Source: Affinirhizobium lemnae
GTDB lineage: Bacteria > Pseudomonadota > Alphaproteobacteria > Rhizobiales > Rhizobiaceae
NCBI RefSeq assembly: GCF_022968395.1
Contig: NZ_JALJQZ010000034.1
Span: 1-39,896, forward strand
Reading direction: 5' to 3'
Length of the DNA: 39,896 nt
The position numbers were made by a program, and so were the translations under genes. A model generated the notes under the pieces. It ran no database searches. It was not told the origin of the DNA and saw only the letters and a program-made list of their open reading frames with translations. Positions within the stretch are counted from its first letter, which is position 1. The number at the start of each line of letters is the position of its first letter. Shown piece after piece: positions 8,264 through 14,268 of this stretch.

Positions 8264-8270
8264 TATTGCC

Positions 8271-8477
8271 GAGCTCGGCAGTTGCTTCCTTTGCGCCGAT
8301 CTCGGCATCGCGCCTGAGCTCGAGCCACGTCCCGATCATGCGTCCTACCTGCAGTCGTGGCTGAATGTGCTGGCAAACGACAAGCGAGCGATTTTTCAGG
8401 CTGCGGCTCACGCGCAGCGCGCGGTCGCATTCCTACATTCGCTGCAGAGTGAAGGGGAGAAGAAAGCTGCAGCATGA
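8271..8477 (+). pseudogene. ardC: ArdC-type antirestriction protein, C-terminal fragment
   Basis: Sixty-eight codons without a start continue the frame broken at base 400: ELGSCFLCADLGI, RPDHASYLQSWL, NDKRAIFQAAAHAQRAVAFL, then TGA. The intact cargo ArdC has the same C-terminal pattern (DLGIAHHPRPDHAAYAASWL). Joining 78-400 to 8271-8477 gives an uninterrupted ArdC C-terminal half, which proves the two pieces were one gene. Confidence 0.85.
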
Positions 8478-8487
8478 CATCCGTCCG

Positions 8488-8661
8488 TCAGGAGCCGGTC
8501 GTCACCGCGGTGGCGGCGGGCTCCGCAGCGTCATCAGAAGGCGCAACAGGATCGTCGATCCGCATATCCAAGTTTCCCCAGATCGACGGCTTCTGATTAC
8601 TAGGCTTCGGTTTCCGGGATTGCTTGATTTCGACGATAAACGACTTTGTCTGCTGACGCAT
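8488..8661 (-). CDS. Small conserved-type hypothetical protein
   Basis: A 57-aa protein begins MRQQTKSFIVEIKQSRKPK, with a basic N-terminal half, SIWG in the middle and an acidic/Ala-rich tail. An excellent ribosome-binding site, GGAGG, lies 4-8 bp before ATG 8661. It converges on the ardC remnant (11 bp between stops). A perfect 15-bp palindrome at 8696-8710 lies just upstream. I do not recognise a function. Small basic proteins of this type accompany ardC and DUF736 genes on rhizobial plasmids, as far as I recall. Confidence 0.6.
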   Translation of the reverse strand: MRQQTKSFIVEIKQSRKPKPSNQKPSIWGNLDMRIDDPVAPSDDAAEPAATAVTTGS

Positions 8662-8695
8662 TTTTCCTCCAAGCGAAGAATCGCAGCGCAACTCT

Positions 8696-8710
8696 ATAAC
8701 GGCGCGTTAT
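8696..8710. promoter_or_regulatory. Palindrome upstream of the small ORF, possible operator
   Basis: ATAACG-GCG-CGTTAT is perfectly symmetric and sits 35 bp upstream of the start of the 57-aa gene. A regulator binding there is inference. The remaining bases to 8861 show no gene. Confidence 0.35.
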
Positions 8711-9110
8711 GCTCGCAAGCGTGGTTTGCCCGAGGGCTCCACGAGGCTGTGTACAATGCGACCTCCATGGCCGGGAGATGCAGTCTGCGGCTTTTCCACT
8801 TCCGTTGAAACCAGCGCTGATCGCCAATGTCGTATCCCCTTTTCCGACCGATGTGGCGCAACATGTGCGGGCTCGATGGGGCAGGTCTGACCGGAGATCG
8901 GCTTCGCCTCGCTCATTATCCCGCAACGCGGCTACGAGACTTTCATCCCCTGACGGCGGAGCCGCCATTCCTCGCGAAACAAGAAAGTCTCTTCGCTCCG
9001 CCCTTCACGCTGTTACGGCCCTTTGGGTGCGGTCAGATCGTCACCGGCCTTTGCGACTGCCATCGAGGCCGCAATGGAGCGGCCCGAAACAACAAAAAGG
9101 GATTACGACA

Positions 9111-9422
9111 ATGGCTACCATCGGCACCTTCACCTCAACCGAAAATGGCTTCACCGGCTCGATCCGCACTCTCACACTCAACGTCAAAGCCCGCATCGCA
9201 CGGGTGGAGAACCCATCGGACAAGGGCCCCCAGTTTCGCATCTTTGCCGGTAGCGTAGAGCTCGGCGCGGCCTGGCAGAAGCGCTCCAGCGAGAGCGACC
9301 GCGACTACCTCTCGGTCAAGATCGACGATCCGAGCCTCCCTGCTCCGATCTACGCGACGCTCACGGCGGTTGAAGGTGAGGATGGCTACCAGCTGATCTG
9401 GTCCCGCCCGAACCGTGACTGA
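9111..9422 (+). CDS. DUF736 family protein, copy 1
   Basis: This 103-aa protein is of the DUF736 type, common on alphaproteobacterial plasmids and of unknown function. It begins [16 protein letters not shown] and contains [24 protein letters not shown] and the tail [18 protein letters not shown] lies about 9 bp before the ATG. Its protein sequence is identical to the copy at 11541-11852; the single base difference is silent (CGT/CGC). Longer upstream reading frames through the 249-bp leader are not supported. Confidence 0.9.
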   Translation: MATIGTFTSTENGFTGSIRTLTLNVKARIARVENPSDKGPQFRIFAGSVELGAAWQKRSSESDRDYLSVKIDDPSLPAPIYATLTAVEGEDGYQLIWSRPNRD

Positions 9423-9431
9423 GATCGCCAG

Positions 9432-9452
9432 GCCCCGCCCGCAAGGCGGGGC
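9432..9452 (+). terminator. Hairpin after DUF736 copy 1
   Basis: GCCCCGCC-CGCAA-GGCGGGGC is an 8-bp GC stem followed by a short TTT. A second palindrome, GGTGCC-TCATAT-GGCACC (9457-9474), follows at once in this copy only. It probably acts as a terminator or mRNA-stabilising hairpin. Confidence 0.55.
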
Positions 9453-9474
9453 TTTCGGTGCCTCATATGGCACC

Positions 9475-9723
9475 TGAATGAGCCGCATTCCATAAGACGG
9501 TTTCAATTGGCAAACACAGGAACGTGTTGCCGCAGGCATGGAATGAGGCGAGACCTTCCTAAGTCAGCGATGCTTTTTCCGCTCTTTCATCTTCAGTCTC
9601 GCGGCAATAAGCGCGTCCGGTGGGTGTCCGTCGTCGCGCTCGTGATTTGCCGGTTGTGCAGCAAGAGAAAATAAACCGGGAATGTATCAAGAGGGAAAGG
9701 ACTTATGTTGATCGGAGTGCACT
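9475..9723. other. Non-coding, AT-richer upstream region of the protease module
   Basis: No gene is visible. The last part becomes AT-rich (AAGAGAAAATAAA, TATCAAGAGGGAAAGGAC) and probably carries the promoter of the membrane-protein/protease pair, but I cannot assign hexamers. Confidence 0.3.
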
Positions 9724-10326
9724 TTGAATTTTTTATATTCTCTTGACTTGAAGAACATTTTCGAGGGCTCAGTCGGTAGCATCGCCTTCGCGGTTTATGT
9801 GGGCGCTTTTGGCTGGATATGTAGCGTGGTCAAACGCTTCAAGCTCTGGCCATTACGATGGAAACTGCCCAGACGCGCGTCCCTTTCAGAACGTGTCGTC
9901 CGAGCCCGAGAGCTCCTAGGCGGACGGAGTATCGCAACCTTCAAACTGGACACCGTCCTGGCGTCGCTTGGGCTATCCGCCATCGTGATGGCGGTCTACC
10001 TCTATGTCCGCCTATCAGCAATGATGATAGCTCTGACGAGCCCGTCACTCGCAAAGCTGATGGAAGCTGCCGCGCTCAGTATCGCGCTGTTCGGTTCGAT
10101 CTTGGTCAGCTTGCTGATCGTAAACGTTGCAAGGGTCCATGCCACGCTGGTCGATTTTCGCGCCCATGAGGCCAGCAAAAAGATAGTCTCACAGAAGGCC
10201 GTCGAAACCGTGCCATCGAAAGTCGGGAGTGATCCCGCGCAACAGCACCGCCCTCCGCCGGCCGAGGCGACCAGACCGAAAGATCCCGCTAACGGGACAA
10301 CGACAAATCGAGGCGCGAAATCCTGA
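9724..10326 (+). CDS. Predicted inner-membrane protein paired with a serine protease
   Basis: This is a 200-aa protein with three likely membrane segments: about residues 13-30 (GSIAFAVYVGAFGWICSVV), 78-100 (VLASLGLSAIVMAVYLYV) and 112-133 (AALSIALFGSILVSLLIV). A basic loop (KRFKLWPLRWKLPRR) follows the first, and the tail is hydrophilic and Pro/Lys-rich. The start is TTG 9724 with GGAG 6 bp upstream; no ATG fits. Its stop overlaps the start of the protease gene by one base (TGATG), so the two are coupled. I recognise no family. It may anchor, activate or be cleaved by the protease; that is inference from the pairing. Confidence 0.7.
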   Translation: MNFLYSLDLKNIFEGSVGSIAFAVYVGAFGWICSVVKRFKLWPLRWKLPRRASLSERVVRARELLGGRSIATFKLDTVLASLGLSAIVMAVYLYVRLSAMMIALTSPSLAKLMEAAALSIALFGSILVSLLIVNVARVHATLVDFRAHEASKKIVSQKAVETVPSKVGSDPAQQHRPPPAEATRPKDPANGTTTNRGAKS

Positions 10327-11126
10327 TGCCAAAATTCCCATGGATTACCCGGTTTTACGACCGAAGTGTAAGTCTGGAGGTCAAGCTTCCGATCGATGCC
10401 CAGTCGCGCGCATTCGTGGATGGAGAGATCGAGGCGCTCAGAGGAGCTGTGATTCCGATCTGCGGTGAGGATAGCCATCTGCGTCCATGCTTGCTGGGCA
10501 GTGGCATTCTAGTCTCGTATAGAGGCGAGACCATCCTGTTGACCGCAGCTCACGTGCTTACCGACAATGCCAATGTCCCTCTCTTTGTGTTTGGAAAAGG
10601 CGGAGAAGCACACTGGCTTGATAGCGGTTTCTGGCTCGAAGCGGCTTCCGATCTTGCTGCGATGCGCCTCTCCATCAAAGATTTGGCTATGCTTTCCCAT
10701 ATCAAGCCTCTGTCAGAATCAACTGTTGCGACGGGGGGCTTTAGTGGAGGAAAGTTTTATGGGTCTGTTGTCGGCTATCCAGCGTCTTCTACCAAACGCC
10801 CGGAGAAAAATGCGCTTCATACGCCGATAGAAGTGTATTCGAATTTTGGCAGCGAGATGATGGGCGACAAGGTTTCGATATTGTTCGATTGGAAAGAAGG
10901 GGCATTTAATGATGTTAAAGGCCATAACAAAGCAAGAAAGCCGACCGGCAAAAGCGGTGGCGCAATTTTGGGGTTCCCGGTAAGCGGCCGCTCGGTGTTG
11001 TTGGGGATGAAGCCACAACTTGTAGGCGTCTCCAGTCGGTGGAAGCGCGAAGAGAACAGGATCGAGGGCTCTGGCCACTCGTCAATTCGCCGCATCCTCG
11101 AGAAGGCGACAACGAGCGATCCCTGA
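10326..11126 (+). CDS. Trypsin-like serine protease
   Basis: A 266-aa protein with a chymotrypsin-fold signature: His76 in LLTAAHVL, Asp109 in ASDLAAMRL and Ser210 in TGKSGGAIL. These are the spacings and motifs of the S1 catalytic triad. There is no signal peptide, so it is probably cytosolic or held at the membrane by the upstream three-pass protein. It overlaps that gene by one base. Stand-alone trypsin-like proteases with a membrane partner occur in bacterial stress and anti-phage systems, but no specific system can be named here. The pair is the only coding content between two nearly identical 591-bp repeats, which suggests a discrete acquired module. Confidence 0.85.
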   Translation: MPKFPWITRFYDRSVSLEVKLPIDAQSRAFVDGEIEALRGAVIPICGEDSHLRPCLLGSGILVSYRGETILLTAAHVLTDNANVPLFVFGKGGEAHWLDSGFWLEAASDLAAMRLSIKDLAMLSHIKPLSESTVATGGFSGGKFYGSVVGYPASSTKRPEKNALHTPIEVYSNFGSEMMGDKVSILFDWKEGAFNDVKGHNKARKPTGKSGGAILGFPVSGRSVLLGMKPQLVGVSSRWKREENRIEGSGHSSIRRILEKATTSDP

Positions 11127-11291
11127 TACCTATTAGTGTCAGGAGCTGAACACCGGCGAGCGTGGCTCATCTTCGCATTGTGCAAACCAATATGCCAAAT
11201 GGCTGGCCGTCGTCGGCGCCAGAAACCGATGTCGACAATTGTAATATGCAGAGCCGCGATTCCCGTTTCCCTTTGCCCAATCAACCTGGCC
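11127..11291. other. Non-coding junction before repeat copy 2
   Basis: I see no gene, clear terminator or promoter. The repeat begins at 11292. Confidence 0.3.
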
Positions 11292-11882
11292 CATGTGCGG
11301 GCTCGATGGGGCAGGTCTGACCGGAGATCGGCTTCGCCTCGCTCATTATCCCGCAACGCGGCTACGAGACTTTCATCCCCTGACGGCGGAGCCGCCATTC
11401 CTCGCGAAACAAGAAAGTCTCTTCGCTCCGCCCTTCACGCTGTTACGGCCCTTTGGGTGCGGTCAGATCGTCACCGGCCTTTGCGACTGCCATCGAGGCC
11501 GCAATGGAGCGGCCCGAAACAACAAAAAGGGATTACGACAATGGCTACCATCGGCACCTTCACCTCAACCGAAAATGGCTTCACCGGCTCGATCCGCACT
11601 CTCACACTCAACGTCAAAGCCCGCATCGCACGGGTGGAGAACCCATCGGACAAGGGCCCCCAGTTTCGCATCTTTGCCGGTAGCGTAGAGCTCGGCGCGG
11701 CCTGGCAGAAGCGCTCCAGCGAGAGCGACCGCGACTACCTCTCGGTCAAGATCGACGATCCGAGCCTCCCTGCTCCGATCTACGCGACGCTCACGGCGGT
11801 TGAAGGTGAGGATGGCTACCAGCTGATCTGGTCCCGCCCGAACCGCGACTGAGATCGCCAGGCCCCGCCCGCAAGGCGGGGC
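11292..11882 (+). repeat. 591-bp direct repeat, copy 2
   Basis: This is the second copy of 8862-9452, with one mismatch in 591 bp. Flanking sequence differs on both sides, so the repeat ends are sharp: it starts at CATGTGCGGG and ends at GGCGGGGC. Confidence 0.97.
11541..11852 (+). CDS. DUF736 family protein, copy 2
   Basis: The 103-aa product is identical to that of 9111-9422. An open frame extends upstream to 11136, but it runs through the duplicated leader. The start with AAAGGGA upstream and the family N-terminus (MATIGTF) is at 11541. Having two identical copies points to recent duplication or selection for the flanks rather than divergence of function. It is followed by the same 8-bp hairpin (11862-11882). 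Confidence 0.9.
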   Translation: MATIGTFTSTENGFTGSIRTLTLNVKARIARVENPSDKGPQFRIFAGSVELGAAWQKRSSESDRDYLSVKIDDPSLPAPIYATLTAVEGEDGYQLIWSRPNRD

Positions 11883-12149
11883 CAAACCTTCTGCCAGATG
11901 AAGCCAGCGACAGGCATCGAGCCCGTCTCTGGCTTTTATTGTGCCACACGAGAGGGGTATAGGTCTCCTCAGTAGTTAGCAGGGTGCCGCATCGACCGCG
12001 CAGCCTCAAGGACCCGGCGGTTCCCCCAAAATGCTGACGCATTTCGGCTCCCCCACCGGCCGCCGCGCGGTCGCTGGCGCGATCCTTGACCCTGTCCGAT
12101 CGACGCGCCCGCGATCGTCATCTTTCTCAAACATCAGGAGATGACGACG
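11883..12149. other. Non-coding region with a weak terminator-like inverted repeat
   Basis: AAGCCAG (11901-11907) pairs with CTGGCTT (11929-11935) followed by TTATT; it may end DUF736 copy 2 transcription. Nothing else convincing is present. Confidence 0.35.
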
Positions 12150-12314
12150 ATGACGATCGAACAGCACATCGAGGAACTGCGCGCTGAATTGCGGAACGCC
12201 TTTGACATTAGCGAGCGCCGCGAGATCCAAGCGGAGCTCGAATGCGCTCAAGCCGAACTTGCCATCATCATTGCGGAGCAAGACGGACGCCTGGAGGCCG
12301 AGCCGCCGTTCTGA
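12150..12314 (+). CDS. Small coiled-coil-like conserved hypothetical protein
   Basis: The 54-aa sequence starts MTIEQHIEELRAELRNA and is almost all Glu/Ala/Leu/Arg helix, with heptad-like spacing up to about residue 44, so a short coiled coil is likely. AGGAG at 12136-12140 is 9 bp before ATG 12150; the in-frame ATG at 12141 abuts the ribosome-binding site and is rejected. Similar short helical proteins occur on rhizobial plasmids, as far as I recall. The function is unknown. Confidence 0.6.
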   Translation: MTIEQHIEELRAELRNAFDISERREIQAELECAQAELAIIIAEQDGRLEAEPPF

Positions 12315-12620
12315 GCGGTACACCTGCAAAACAATCCCCAATTTGGGCACGAGGCTGTGTGGCAAACGGACTGGTCGAGGTCTATGCGTCGCAATTCTCC
12401 TTGTCGACAGGGGTCATTGACATCGGGGATGTTGCAGGCCGGTCGTCTGGCAGCAACCTGTCGCCGCCAGAATTTTCCCCGCCGCGGTGCGGCTCCTCGC
12501 GCATCAAAATTCAGTCGGCGACAGGTCCTCCGCTTTGCTGCGGCCTTACCGGTGCAGCCCTCCTTGTCCCGGCCTGCGGCCTATCCCCGCGATAACCGCA
12601 ATCGACAAGGAGAAACCATC
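12315..12620. other. Intergenic region without a supported gene
   Basis: It contains the long inverted repeat listed at 12457-12525 and the ribosome-binding site AAGGAG (12607-12612) of the next gene. Open frames crossing it lack start signals or recognisable sequence. Confidence 0.4.
12457..12525. repeat. 20-bp inverted repeat with 29-bp GC-rich centre
   Basis: CCTGTCGCCGCCAGAATTTT (12457-12476) is matched at 18 of 20 positions by the reverse complement of 12506-12525. It could form a long hairpin or be a protein-binding site. No run of T follows, so it is not a simple terminator. Confidence 0.7.
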
Positions 12621-12794
12621 ATGCAACGCCTCGCACAATTCCTCGCAGCTACCGGTCGCCGGCTTCAAAACCTCGCAAAGGTCATCTGTCACCTTTTTCG
12701 CAAGGGCAAGCTCGGTCTGAAGGTCGCGATCAAAATCCCGTTCTTCGTCGAGATCGAGATAAGCTACGAGGTTGACAACAAGCGGCCCGAGTAG
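12621..12794 (+). CDS. Small basic amphipathic hypothetical protein
   Basis: A 57-aa protein opens MQRLAQFLAATGRRLQNLAK. Its middle is Lys-rich and hydrophobic (LFRKGKLGLKVAIKIPFFVEIEISYEV). AAGGAG lies 8 bp before the ATG. The pattern suggests membrane association, but no family is recognised. Confidence 0.55.
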   Translation: MQRLAQFLAATGRRLQNLAKVICHLFRKGKLGLKVAIKIPFFVEIEISYEVDNKRPE

Positions 12795-12853
12795 CGCGCC
12801 GTCAGGGCCGCTTCGGCGGCCCATATTCTCTACCGTCGACGGTCAAATACACC

Positions 12854-13120
12854 CTAGTTTCGCGCTTTGAGACCGTGAGTGCAGGGACGATACCCTCTGG
12901 CTCGCTTTTGACGGGCAAGGGTGAGGAACAGATTGACCGCATCTTCTTCCCGCTCGAAATGATGGTTCATGCACTGCCCCCGCCGACCGATCCGCCCCCA
13001 CGACCGGATCAGGCAGGCTTCCCCGAACAGCGTGCAGGTAATCTCCATCGCGTAGTAGCGCGCCATGTTTTTCGTGGCATCGGTGCGTTCGACATAAAGA
13101 TGATAGGGCTGAGCGATCAT
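12854..13120 (-). CDS. WGR domain protein
   Basis: This 88-aa protein is essentially one WGR domain: AQPYHLYVERTD, KNMARYYAMEI, the name motif SWGRIGRRGQ, and HHFEREEDAVNLFL followed by RQKRARGY. WGR domains bind nucleic acids and are found in PARPs and in bacterial regulators. Here it is a stand-alone form frequent on rhizobial plasmids. The start is put at ATG 13120, where homology begins; a TTG at 13156 would add 12 residues. No good ribosome-binding site is visible for either. Confidence 0.8.
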   Translation of the reverse strand: MIAQPYHLYVERTDATKNMARYYAMEITCTLFGEACLIRSWGRIGRRGQCMNHHFEREEDAVNLFLTLARQKRARGYRPCTHGLKARN

Positions 13121-13164
13121 GCCCGTAGAATCTGAAATTTCGCAACCGACGTCCAACGAGACTT

Positions 13165-13192
13165 ATGAATCGGTGCAGATGTATCGATTCAT
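13165..13192. promoter_or_regulatory. Inverted repeat upstream of the WGR gene
   Basis: ATGAATCG (13165-13172) and CGATTCAT (13185-13192) are perfect 8-bp arms, 12 bp apart, 45-72 bp upstream of the WGR start. This is a possible operator. Confidence 0.35.
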
Positions 13193-13318
13193 TTCGGTGA
13201 AGTTTCTCCGGGCGAGACGCCTTCGTCGTACGGCTCTAGTCGCGGGGCGACCGGAGCCCGCAAGCGGTCTCCGCCCCTTCGGGTGACGATCCTCTCGCAA
13301 GGTGCAAGTCGCAGGGCA

Positions 13319-14107
13319 TCATGTTTCCTTTGGCTTCAGACGATGCGTCATGCCCGATACAATCGACGACCAGCAATCAATCCCATCACAGTGCAGGCTC
13401 ACCTGCGACATGGAAGCTCTGAGTTCGCGCGCCGCGGGACGTGATGAGAGAAATTCAGCCACGAATGCCTGCATCGATGCTGCCTTTGCTGTTGGCGGTA
13501 GGAATGCAAGCAGAAAACTGAAGCTCCTCAGATGGACTGCTCTGACGATTTTCATTCCAGCGGGCGTTTTGTATCCAACAAACCCGACACGATTAATGGC
13601 AGGCCTAACAGTCATGGGCACCCCGTCGTGCGCATCTTCCTCAGTTAGCTCGCTTGGATATGTCATCTCCAGGAAGAGCTTGACACTCCGCCCGATCGAC
13701 TGGTTCTTTCCCATTATATAGGGCAGGAGTGGCTGAAAAAGCGCCGCATCGGAACTGCTCATACGCGCTGAGTTGTACGACATCTTCAGAAGCCATCGCT
13801 TCAACAAGTGGTAGTCGTATTCCAGCTTTACCTCCTCGCCGCGCTCGCGGATGATACTGAATTCGCGGTCGAACACCTGGCAGACGTAATTATCCAGGCT
13901 CGACAGCTCTCCGTTGTTGCAACTCGCGCAGACATCCCGAATGGTTGGCTCGTTGGACAATGCTTTTTCCAAACGCGCGATCCAAAACTTTTGCTCGCCC
14001 CCATCAAGTAGAGCGGCTACGCGTCGATGCAGGCTCGCCGGCCAAAGGTGTTCTTTGGTTCGCTTTGCATCCGTCGGTCCGCAGAATGCACATTCCCACT
14101 CGGTCAC
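13319..14107 (-). CDS. Putative HNH-type nuclease
   Basis: This is a 262-aa protein. The N-terminal domain has a zinc-finger/HNH arrangement: CAFC (Cys6, Cys9), TKEHLWP (Glu19-His20), then CASCNN (Cys60, Cys63, Asn64-Asn65). CxxC-EHxxP-CxxCNN is the usual layout of treble-clef HNH endonucleases. The remaining about 190 residues are a uncharacterised helical domain with KRWLLKMSYNSAR. Start: the upstream GTG (14116) lies within AGGTGGG, a good ribosome-binding site for GTG 14107, so the latter is preferred. It is divergent from the PD-(D/E)XK protein gene with 161 bp between starts. Defence against foreign DNA is a plausible role but unproven. Confidence 0.6.
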   Translation of the reverse strand: MTEWECAFCGPTDAKRTKEHLWPASLHRRVAALLDGGEQKFWIARLEKALSNEPTIRDVCASCNNGELSSLDNYVCQVFDREFSIIRERGEEVKLEYDYHLLKRWLLKMSYNSARMSSSDAALFQPLLPYIMGKNQSIGRSVKLFLEMTYPSELTEEDAHDGVPMTVRPAINRVGFVGYKTPAGMKIVRAVHLRSFSFLLAFLPPTAKAASMQAFVAEFLSSRPAARELRASMSQVSLHCDGIDCWSSIVSGMTHRLKPKET

Positions 14108-14268
14108 TGTTCCCACCTAAAAATTGTATTGCGCACAGCGTCGTCTGCCTGTCGGATGCGTTGCACGATCCGCCAGAAATATGCTCATCATATCCGCCTA
14201 GTTGTAAAGCGCCTGCTGCTCTCGCCAAGGCGCGAGCTGCATTGCATCGTTTCGCACAGGTTCAATAA

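Larger units (their letters stand above)
401..8270. mobile_element. Tyrosine-recombinase-trio transposon-like element inserted in ardC
   Basis: The 7.87-kb insertion is bounded by the two halves of a split ardC frame. It contains three overlapping tyrosine-recombinase genes at one end and an ArdC-like gene, a HIT-like gene and a Nudix gene as cargo. A 13-bp imperfect inverted repeat (TATCTTGACAGTC at 402-414; TATCCTGACAGTC on the minus strand at 8263-8251) lies at the ends. Only GCC is common to the two flanks, so there is no clear long target duplication. Seven bases (TATTGCC, 8264-8270) separate the right repeat from ardC and could be a coupling-type sequence. Three consecutive recombinases are the hallmark of RIT and Tn554-like elements. 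Family membership is inference; the boundaries are read directly. Confidence 0.85.
8862..9452 (+). repeat. 591-bp direct repeat, copy 1
   Basis: This is identical to 11292-11882 except for one base (T at 9416, C at 11846). It spans about 249 bp of non-coding leader, the whole DUF736 gene and the downstream hairpin, ending just after GGCGGGGC. The direct orientation means homologous recombination would delete the 2.43-kb segment between. Confidence 0.97.

Noticed and set aside
10817..11398. Long minus-strand open frame across the protease gene and repeat
   Set aside because: It is antisense to a gene with a clear catalytic triad and shows no recognisable motifs. Its N-terminal part repeats at 8968 because it is the leader of the 591-bp repeat.
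11136..11540. N-terminal extension of DUF736 copy 2
   Set aside because: The open frame runs through the duplicated non-coding leader; copy 1 shows the same leader in a different upstream context, and the family starts at MATIGTF.
12357..12794. 145-aa frame including the 57-aa protein
   Set aside because: The upstream part crosses the inverted repeat and has no ribosome-binding site; AAGGAG marks ATG 12621.
13240..13320. Possible second group II intron end (GGTGCAAGTCGCAGG)
   Set aside because: It resembles only a few bases of domain V; the GAAA-loop hairpin and paired lower stem are absent.
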